A stretch of 40,164 nucleotides of DNA from Nocardia vulneris (GTDB taxonomy: Bacteria > Actinomycetota > Actinomycetes > Mycobacteriales > Mycobacteriaceae): assembly GCF_001613425.1 (NCBI RefSeq), contig NZ_BDCI01000009.1, positions 1 through 40,164 of the forward strand. Direction: 5' to 3'. This document shows positions 35,801 to 40,164 of this stretch, in pieces; positions within the stretch are counted from its first letter, which is position 1; every line of letters starts with the position of its first letter. The translations under genes were made by a program, and so were the position numbers. The notes beneath the pieces were generated by a model, which was not told where the DNA came from, made no database searches, and was given only the letters and a program-made list of their open reading frames with translations.

Positions 35801-36962
35801 CATGTTCCACCGCAACGATATTCACCGCCTCGGCGACGGTACCCGCGGAGAAGAACTTGGAGCGCTCCATCAGCCGCTCGATATGGTCGGCCGAGGGCAT
35901 CCGGTTGTAGGAGTAGGTGACGTCGAACAGCGTCGGCACCATGGCGTGCCGCTCGGCGAGTGCGCGCACGATGTCACCGTACGGAAAACCCTGGCGCTTC
36001 TTCAGTTCTCGCACCTCGGCGGCGATCTGTGCGGCCACCTGCAGCAGCGTCGGCGCACCCGTCAGGCGCACCCGCAGCGGCGCCACATTGGTGAAATCAC
36101 CGACGGTGAGCATCTCCTCTGGCGTGTTCCGGTTCAGCATCGGCACGCCCAGCACCACCTCGTCGGTCCGGTGCGTCATGGCCAGATAGGCGGCGATCGC
36201 CGCAGAGGTCACCGAGAACAGCGAAATACCCGTTGCGCGTAGCCCGTTCACCAATTCGCGGTCCAGCCGCAGCGAATGCATGCCTCGCTCGACGGTGTCC
36301 AGTGTCGCGGTCCTGGGGAACAGGGCGGGCCGCACGTCGGCCAGATAGCCGACGAACCAGTCGCGGTCGGCGGCCCAGCCCGGCGTGGCCTGATATTCGG
36401 CCGTCCGCTCGGCGTAGGCGAGGTACGACGGCATCTGGTAGAGCGGCAGCGTGTCGGTCGGCGCCTCGCTCTCGTACTCGGTAATGATCTGTCCGGTAAC
36501 GATATTCAGTGCCCAGCCGTCGCCGCCGGCGTGATGCATCCGGCCGAAGAGGTAGAACGAGTCCGGACCGTCGACCAGGACGGCGAACCGGAGCATCTGG
36601 GTGTCGGCCGGGACGACACGGCGATTGGCGGCCAGCATCCACTCCTGGCAGGCCTGTTCGGGATCGGGCGCCGTGCTGAAGTCCAGTACCTCTACCTCGG
36701 GCGTGTCGTCGCTGAGATGTTGCCGGAGTTCGCCGTCGACGGTCGTGATACGCAGTCGCAGTGCGTCGTTGCGGAGATATGCGAGTTCGATGCAGCGAGT
36801 GATCCGCGCGATATCGACCGATTGCTCGATATGACTGTAGCCCGCCGCCTGGACAATCGGGAGATCCGGGTGCCGCGAGGCGATGGCCATGATGTCGCGC
36901 TGATAAGCGGTCAGCGGCCAGCTTTTCGTCGGGGGAACGGACGAATGGGAACGGTCGATCAT
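29823..36962 (-). CDS. Two-module non-ribosomal peptide synthetase (C-A-T-C-A-T-TE)
   Basis: A 2379-residue synthetase. Domain landmarks: condensation domain 1 with HHAGGDG (143-149); adenylation 1 with FTSGSTGRPKG (near 603-613) and YGPTE (753-757); carrier 1 with GGDS, Ser1004; condensation 2 with HHAILDG (1198-1204); adenylation 2 with FTSGSTGEPKG (near 1647-1657) and YGPTE (near 1791); carrier 2 with GGTS, Ser2047; thioesterase with GWSFGG, Ser2176, and His2347. Aligning to GrsA by eye, the adenylation 1 code reads DVWHFSLIDK, a serine code (EntF uses DVWHFSLVDK). Adenylation 2 reads about DVQFVSQVAK, unassigned. No epimerase and no MbtH gene is seen. An N-terminal condensation domain suggests an acyl or aryl cap delivered in trans. 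AGAGAGG lies 5 bases before the ATG. Confidence 0.93.
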   Translation of the reverse strand: MIDRSHSSVPPTKSWPLTAYQRDIMAIASRHPDLPIVQAAGYSHIEQSVDIARITRCIELAYLRNDALRLRITTVDGELRQHLSDDTPEVEVLDFSTAPDPEQACQEWMLAANRRVVPADTQMLRFAVLVDGPDSFYLFGRMHHAGGDGWALNIVTGQIITEYESEAPTDTLPLYQMPSYLAYAERTAEYQATPGWAADRDWFVGYLADVRPALFPRTATLDTVERGMHSLRLDRELVNGLRATGISLFSVTSAAIAAYLAMTHRTDEVVLGVPMLNRNTPEEMLTVGDFTNVAPLRVRLTGAPTLLQVAAQIAAEVRELKKRQGFPYGDIVRALAERHAMVPTLFDVTYSYNRMPSADHIERLMERSKFFSAGTVAEAVNIVAVEHERDGTVDLHVFDSQDVFDENFPITAAIRQVGGLLRAALAAPDAPIAELDWLPRPDRAALESFEHGPDAEFPDTTLDQLFAAQAARTPDARAVLSEAGTLTFGQLRDKADRLAAELLRRGVQRDERIPIVLPRSPELLIAIQGVLRAGAAYVPIDPGYPADRIAMVIAESGARFVITAPELDEQATPGPVRRIPVHQQAAPLAESSAAPADLAYVIFTSGSTGRPKGVMVEHRSVVNRLTWMQRRYPLDATDVILQKTPATFDVSVWELLWWSMTGAEVALLGPDGERDPRRIIDAVAAHGVTVLHFVPSMLGPFLAELSADPAALQRVSTLRRVFCSGEALPAELVSRFAQVFAGTTRAPQLVNLYGPTEATIDVSYFDCPADPAALPVVPIGRPIENISLSIRDAAGHRVPAGVPGELNIAGVGVARGYLDQPELTAAAFVPDPAVPGGRRYRTGDIARWRADGTLEYLGRTDDQVKIRGNRVTLGEVENQLLGAPGVRAAAVLDRPSDTHGAYLVGYFVAEQPGSATADTVAAHLAARLPGYLVPSRFLELDAIPLTANGKADRRALVAAESAARGAGAGQPRNATEAALVEICAQVLGAPIGVHDNFFTHGGDSILALALRTAAEQRGLYLDVDLLFATPTIAELAAQVSAAPPAEADRVTELFELLPLVDRAALHAAADAFPATSLQLGMLFHAAERADSTLYKDVFRYRLAMPWQEDQFRAAFDRLVHRQPALRSAFDLTGYSVPLQIVRHRVDDPLSVASADDAAQIDEYVEQRRHFAYDIRSAPLFHLRVYHTGERVELVLSFHHAILDGWSVANLMRSLLQDYLSHLGFALPGVAADPLPTTVLAEYAKIEQQASDDPAHRAYWHEFLDNANPTALPSLRQHLPDNGPAVRPQTTLLLPRGLQAAAQRFSTEQQIPLKSLFLAAHCLALRALTGQDDVTTGVIGHGRPGRADAESIAGLFLNTLPMRLDDTAATWFDAVDQVARRERESYPHRRYPLRSILADRGATVFETAFNFVNYHVFSAVTAVDGLEFLGFDAREETNFPVLLTVATDPRDGRMLVRVDGDTSLTEQQCAALATACLRLLSCIVAEPHAAIDVGADRANARDLAQLIADQAARQPDSIAIRSQSHAWTYDELAFRVEVIAGKLAALGLPPQARIGVLMQRRPELIATVLAIAKVGAVCVPLDVNYPQQRLRSMIERSTPARIVADAEYADLVPDPGLLLAAATLTDGTGEPAGPLPVVAPDAPAYVLFTSGSTGEPKGVVMPHRALANLVEWQNSAESGTRAMSTMQYAPLSFDVSFQEIFATLTAGGLLRLADAAHRSDLTALLDTVITERVQRLFLPFVALQAFAEAAIATGRYPTDLAVIVSSGEQLRITPEVQKLLAAIPGVLLENQYGPTETHVALSYSMQGAPDRFPALPPIGRPIAGAEAHLLDHRLRPVPTGIEGEIYLGGAALASGYEQRGDLTALRFVPAGPNGEILYRTGDLGVRLASGDVVCRGRADSQVKIRGFRVEPAEVELQIAALAAEFPGIAETAVVAREFGGIDAVLTAFLVGDELGTEVAALTDRLRTVLPAHMVPAQFAWLDELPKTPSGKRDDRALRKMRLDFAADTPEYLAPRDEVEAAVAAIMAEFAGIPAIGADQNFFAAGGTSVGAMRVVLSLNRRWDTEIPLDTFVSTPTAAALAAIVRNDGRRAFDPLVTLRADGAGAPLFLVHPIGGNVLCYLALTKHLPADRPVYALQAAGADIGSEPIRSMAEMAASYLAAIRRVRPEGPYHVAGWSFGGYVALEIARQLPKSEVASVTLLDTIALRPGERAPIKKQAQMKWFFLELLWYARGAAAAEFEFDEDIADTDELFDRMLTEAITVGILPAGSSARSIRRLYDVFEANSAAARDYRLEPLDRDVTLLRAEQGLPPGVDIAHQIVGTMFDSDSNGWADYIEGALEVVSIPGDHLNMMIDPHVRTLAEKLSASLDTAESATSTARR

Positions 36963-37226
36963 CGAAGCCTCTCTAGCATTTGGCGCACTGCACAAATCGG
37001 CCGCGAAAATGCGTCCTATCTGCACGAAAGCCGGTGTTGCCACGAGAAATTCGGGCAGCGCCGTCCCCGCCCCGCGCCCCATTGCGCACATTTGCTGCCC
37101 AGTTTGCGGCACCCCACCGTTATGCCTACCTTGGCGGGTGGTGCCCGTGCGTAGCAAGCCCCGAGACTCGGGATCGTGACTTGTTTCACGTTGGGCGGCA
37201 GATGATTTGACGTAGATGAGGTGGAT
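36963..37226. promoter_or_regulatory. Divergent promoter region of the NRPS cluster
   Basis: 264 bases separate the NRPS and SDR genes, so both arms of the cluster are driven from here. It contains a perfect palindrome CCCGAGACTCGGG (37160-37172) and an inverted repeat CGTGA-N6-TCACG (37175-37190), side by side, within 70 bases of the SDR start. A TACCTT at about 37127 could be the SDR -10. No regulator gene lies in the cluster itself. Confidence 0.5.
37160..37190. promoter_or_regulatory. Two adjacent operator candidates
   Basis: CCCGAGACTCGGG (37160-37172) is a perfect 6-1-6 palindrome. CGTGACTTGTTTCACG (37175-37190) has 5-bp arms and a 6-bp centre. Both have the size of dimeric repressor sites such as those of TetR or GntR proteins. 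Confidence 0.4.
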
Positions 37227-38111
37227 ATGCAACCGAGTGATCGAACAGCGCGTGGGGCCGTCGTACTGACCGGGGCGTCGTCCGGTTTGGGGCGGGCCGC
37301 CGCAATTCATCTCGCACGCAGCGGCTTCACAGTTTTCGCCGGTGTGCGATCGAAAGAAGCTGCCAAAGATTTGGCAAACGAATCCGAAAATCTGATCCCG
37401 ATCGAACTGGATGTGACCTCGGCGGCGGCGATTTCGGCGGCCCGGGAAAAGGTCACCGAAACGTGTGGTGAACAAGGGCTGCTGGGCTTGGTGAACAATG
37501 CGGGTGTGTGCGTCTCGGCCCCGCTGGAATGCGTTTCCGCAGCAGATCTGCGCTATCAGCTCGAGGTGAACGTGGTGGGCGCGATGGCGATGGCGCAGGC
37601 CTTCTTGCCGCTGCTGCGCGCGGGCCGGTCGGCGGGCGGCCCGGTGGGCCGGATCGTCAATGTCAGCTCCGGTGTCGGGCGGGTTGCCTCGCCGTTCCTG
37701 GGCGTCTACGCCACCTCGCAATTCGCCAAGGAGGGCCTGTCCGATTCGCTGCGCCGGGAGCTCACCGCACAGTCGGTGAGTGTGTCGGTGATCGAGCCGG
37801 GCGCCATTCTCACCCCGATCTGGGACAAGGTCTCCGACACCGCCGAGCGCATCCTCGGTGAGTCCTCGCCCGAGGTCGCGGCCGTCTACCGGAAGCCGTT
37901 CACCGCGTTCGTCGCGATGAACGAGCGCCGCGCGAAAGCCAGCCGCACCAAGCCGGACCAGTTCGCCGCCGCGGTGGCGCACGCGATGACCGCGCAGCGT
38001 CCCAAGGTGCGCTACCGGGTCGGTATCGACTCGTGGGCAGCGACTTTCGCCTCGCGCCTGCTGCCGGACAGCGTGCTCGACACGGTGCTCGTCAAGGCGG
38101 CCGCTAGGTGA
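37227..38111 (+). CDS. Short-chain dehydrogenase-like protein with YxxxQ in place of YxxxK
   Basis: A 294-residue SDR fold. It has the coenzyme motif TGASSGLG (about 15-22), Asp-Val-Thr after the fourth strand, NNAG (about 90-93) and VNVSSG. The active-site segment reads YATSQ: Tyr161 is present but Gln165 replaces the catalytic lysine. The gene continues to the normal C-terminus, so this is not simple decay. The ATG at 37227 is chosen for GAGG 5 bases before it; a GTG at 37221 adds two residues. Its stop overlaps the MFS start (GTGA). It may act on the NRPS product, bind it, or have lost ordinary oxidoreductase activity. Confidence 0.88.
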   Translation: MQPSDRTARGAVVLTGASSGLGRAAAIHLARSGFTVFAGVRSKEAAKDLANESENLIPIELDVTSAAAISAAREKVTETCGEQGLLGLVNNAGVCVSAPLECVSAADLRYQLEVNVVGAMAMAQAFLPLLRAGRSAGGPVGRIVNVSSGVGRVASPFLGVYATSQFAKEGLSDSLRRELTAQSVSVSVIEPGAILTPIWDKVSDTAERILGESSPEVAAVYRKPFTAFVAMNERRAKASRTKPDQFAAAVAHAMTAQRPKVRYRVGIDSWAATFASRLLPDSVLDTVLVKAAAR

Positions 38112-39652
38112 GGACCCGCTATCTCGGCCTGGCGGTGCTCTGCCTGGCCGAGGTGCTCGTGGTGATCGACAACACGATCATCAACATCGCCTTGCCGACG
38201 CTGAGCCGGGAGCTGGGCGCCGGCGTGAGCGGGCTGCAGTGGTCGGTCGACGCCTACACCCTGACCTTCGCCGGATTCCTGCTCGCCGCAGGCAATCTGG
38301 GTGATCGATACGGACGCAGGCTGGTGCTGTTCATCGGCATGGCCGGTTTCGGCGTCGTCTCCGCGATCGCGGCCTCGGTGGACTCGCTCGGCGCGCTCAT
38401 CGCGGCCAGGGCGGTGCTCGGCGTCTTCGCCGCGGCGGTGTTCCCCGCGACGCTGGCGCTGGTCACCGTCCTGTTCACGGAGAAGCGAGAACGTTCGATC
38501 GCGGTGGGGCTGTGGGCCGGGGTGGCGGGCATCGCGATCGCATGCGGGCCGCTGGTCAGCGGCTGGCTGCTGGCGCATTTCAGCTGGCATTCGGTGTTCT
38601 GGATCAACGTGCCGGTAGCCGTGCTGGCCTTCGCCGGCACCGTCCTGTGGGTTCCGGAAGCCAAGGCCGACAACCCTTCTCGGCTCGATGTGGGCGGGCT
38701 CGTGCTCTCGGTGCTCGGCGTGAGTTTGCTCGTCTGGTCGATCATCGAGGCGCCGCGGCACGGCTGGGCCGCTCCGGTGACCCTGGCCGGTGGGGCGGGC
38801 GCTGTGCTCGCGCTGGCCGCGTTCGTCTGGTGGCAGCTGCGGGTGCCGTATCCGCTGCTCGACGTGCGCCTGTTCACCCACCGCCGCTTCGCCATTCCGG
38901 CCGCGGCGATCTCGGTGGCGTTCTTCGCGCTGTTCGGGTTCGTGTTCTTCTTCACGCTGTACTTCCAAGCGATACGCGGATATTCGACGCTGGAGACCGG
39001 TGTGCGGGCGCTGCCGTACGCGCTCGGCGTCGCGCTGACCGCACCGGTGGGCATGTGGGCGGGCCGCCGCTTCGGCACGGCCGCCCCGGTGGTGCTCGGT
39101 CTGGCGATTTTCTGCGGCGGGTTCATCGTGGCCGCCTACTCCGACGAGTACACCTCCTACGTCGGCGTGATCTTGCCGGTGACGCTGGTGATGGGCGCGG
39201 GGCTCGGCCTGGTTCAGGGCCCCGCCACCGAATTGCTGATGTCCAACCTCGCCGAGGCGGACATGGGCGTCGGCGCCGCGATCAACGACACGACCCGCGA
39301 GATCGGCGGCGCGCTCGGCGTCGCGGTTATCGGGTCGGTGCTGGCCTCGAACTATTCGTCGGCGATCCGCCCGCGGGTGGAAGGCTCCGGACTGCCGCAG
39401 GAAGCGGCCGACGCCGCGGTGTCCTCGGTGGTCGGTGGCTTGGAGGTGGCCCGGCGGATCCCGATCCCCGCGCTGCGGGAGCAGGCATACGACGCGGTGC
39501 GCGAGGCCTTCTCGGGTGCGATCTTCTGGACGTCGATGACGGCGGCGATCGCGACCGGAGCCGGCGCGCTGCTGGTCGCCTTCGGTTTGCCATGGCGCGA
39601 GGGCCGGCACGACACGACGGCCACACAGCTCGACGTGGTGGGCAAGCGCTGA
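38108..39652 (+). CDS. MFS transporter, DHA2 (14-helix) drug:H+ antiporter family
   Basis: A 514-residue exporter of the DHA2 type with about 14 hydrophobic helices. Typical motifs are DNTIINIALPTL in helix 1 (21-32), GNLGDRYGRR after helix 2 (the MFS loop 2-3 motif, about 62-71), and SGWLLAHFSWHSVFWINVP around helix 5 (motif C, with Gly-Pro in ACGPLVSG). The GTG start overlaps the SDR stop by 4 bases, so the two are co-translated. Next to an NRPS operon it most likely exports the peptide and gives self-protection. A hairpin terminator follows. Confidence 0.92.
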   Translation: MRTRYLGLAVLCLAEVLVVIDNTIINIALPTLSRELGAGVSGLQWSVDAYTLTFAGFLLAAGNLGDRYGRRLVLFIGMAGFGVVSAIAASVDSLGALIAARAVLGVFAAAVFPATLALVTVLFTEKRERSIAVGLWAGVAGIAIACGPLVSGWLLAHFSWHSVFWINVPVAVLAFAGTVLWVPEAKADNPSRLDVGGLVLSVLGVSLLVWSIIEAPRHGWAAPVTLAGGAGAVLALAAFVWWQLRVPYPLLDVRLFTHRRFAIPAAAISVAFFALFGFVFFFTLYFQAIRGYSTLETGVRALPYALGVALTAPVGMWAGRRFGTAAPVVLGLAIFCGGFIVAAYSDEYTSYVGVILPVTLVMGAGLGLVQGPATELLMSNLAEADMGVGAAINDTTREIGGALGVAVIGSVLASNYSSAIRPRVEGSGLPQEAADAAVSSVVGGLEVARRIPIPALREQAYDAVREAFSGAIFWTSMTAAIATGAGALLVAFGLPWREGRHDTTATQLDVVGKR

Positions 39653-39660
39653 CCGACACG

Positions 39661-39697
39661 GCCTGCCCGCGGCCGGGACCGCGCGTGGCGGGCAGGC
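39661..39697 (+). terminator. Hairpin terminator after the MFS gene
   Basis: GCCTGCCCGC (39661-39670) pairs with GCGGGCAGGC (39688-39697) across a 17-nt GC-rich loop, 8 bases after the stop codon. No U-run. Confidence 0.6.
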
Positions 39698-39927
39698 GAC
39701 CGCGCGGCGGGACGCCTGCACCGCCCACCGCTGACCGGTCGGTTCCCGTAGGGTGGAAGCGAGCGCCAGACCCCGCCGGTGACCCATCCGCTCGCCGATC
39801 CCGCCAGGTCGACCCCGCGCCGAACAGTCGTGCCGCCACGAGCCGCCAAGTGCGGGCGAGCAGCGGTGCGGTGGTCGTGGTCGGCCGGGAACTGTGCACG
39901 GACGTTCGGGTTGGGACGTTTTCATCT

Positions 39928-39945
39928 GTTCGCTGAGGGCAAAAC
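39928..39945 (+). promoter_or_regulatory. ClgR-like operator
   Basis: GTTCGCTGAGGGCAAAAC. The first 13 bases match the streptomycete ClgR pattern GTTCGCYNNNRGC; the second half is degenerate (GCAAAA instead of GCGAAC). ClgR activates clpP and clpC genes in actinobacteria. Confidence 0.45.
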
Positions 39946-39951
39946 CTTGTC

Positions 39952-39980
39952 GGAAACGAATCATGCAACGCTCACGTTAT
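39952..39980 (+). promoter_or_regulatory. SigR/SigH-like promoter
   Basis: GGAAA (39952-39956), 19 bases, then GTTAT (39976-39980). This is close to the thiol-stress promoter GGAAT-N18/19-GTT. Streptomyces clpC is a known SigR target. Confidence 0.45.
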
Positions 39981-40164
39981 GAGTGAATGACCGTGCTGAC
40001 GCCGGTCGCCAATAGGGTGGACTGGCGGCGGCAGTATCCCCCGGCAACTAGAGTGGAGTCGGGGGCCACGACCCCCGGGCTTCATGGCAGGCTGACGCCC
40101 ACGGTTGTTACACAGCACACTGCGGCGTCTGTTGCCAGAATGTCGGAAGCAGGAGAGTGAGGGA

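Larger units (their letters stand above)
39698..40164 (+). other. Gene-free upstream region of the next gene, cut by the window end
   Basis: About 470 bases without a supportable gene. It carries a ClgR-like site (39928-39945), a SigR/SigH-like promoter (39952-39980), two further -10-like elements (TAGGGT 40013-40018, TAGAGT 40049-40054), a G5/C5 hairpin (40061-40076) and an AGGAG ribosome binding site at 40151-40155. A start codon is expected within a few bases past 40164. In M. tuberculosis the gene after lsr2 is clpC1, which fits these regulators. Confidence 0.55.

Noticed and set aside
37108..37140. Iron-box (IdeR/DmdR) in the NRPS promoter region
   Set aside because: The stretch around TTATGCCTACCTTGG resembles an IdeR box only with a base missing and several mismatches in one half. 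The cluster also lacks salicylate or hydroxamate genes, so a siderophore reading is not supported.
1..40164. tRNA, rRNA, CRISPR arrays, insertion sequences or phage attachment sites
   Set aside because: I found no cloverleaf-like segment, no regularly spaced direct repeats and no transposase or integrase gene. The accessory block after lsr2 shows no obvious flanking direct repeats.

Overview
The window is chromosomal DNA of a high-GC, mycolic-acid-type actinomycete, most likely Nocardia or a close relative. The best evidence is the gene order ftsH-folE-folP-folB-folK-DUF3180-DUF6779-DUF2520-panC-panD-coaX-...-lysS-lsr2, which is the order I know from Mycobacterium tuberculosis (Rv3610c to Rv3597c). 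The product sequences resemble their mycobacterial counterparts closely, and several genes have leaderless promoters. I see no rRNA, tRNA, CRISPR array or insertion sequence.

Bases 1-8741 are accessory metabolism and hypothetical genes: a 5'-truncated amidase that lacks its catalytic lysine, a LysR regulator, an aldehyde dehydrogenase/SDR operon divergent from a PucR regulator with a perfect 19-bp palindrome at its start, and DUF2277, DUF1266 and PH-like/SHOCT-like proteins.

Bases 9100-22875 are the conserved core: FtsH protease, a tightly overlapping folate operon, the pantothenate/CoA genes (panC, panD, coaX), lysyl-tRNA synthetase and the nucleoid protein Lsr2. Between coaX and lysS lies a cysteine dioxygenase-rhodanese pair. 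It is preceded by a leaderless 13-codon reading frame with tandem Cys codons and a set of mutually exclusive hairpins, which looks like a translation-coupled cysteine attenuator.

Bases 22876-39652 are an accessory block after lsr2, where clpC1 is expected in mycobacteria. It holds an FHA/HTH protein, a DUF1772 membrane protein, an ImmA/IrrE-type protease next to a membrane protein split by an in-frame TGA, a secreted lipase with a perfect KstR-type operator, and a compact non-ribosomal peptide cluster. The cluster contains a two-module NRPS (C-A-T-C-A-T-TE, first A domain predicted to use serine), an FAD monooxygenase, a PapA-like acyltransferase, a divergent SDR whose catalytic Lys is Gln, and an MFS exporter.

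The last 470 bases carry no gene. They hold a ClgR-like site, a SigR/SigH-like promoter and several -10 elements, followed by a ribosome binding site at the edge. This suggests that clpC1 begins just outside the window, so that the block from about 22.9 to 39.7 kb sits between lsr2 and clpC1.
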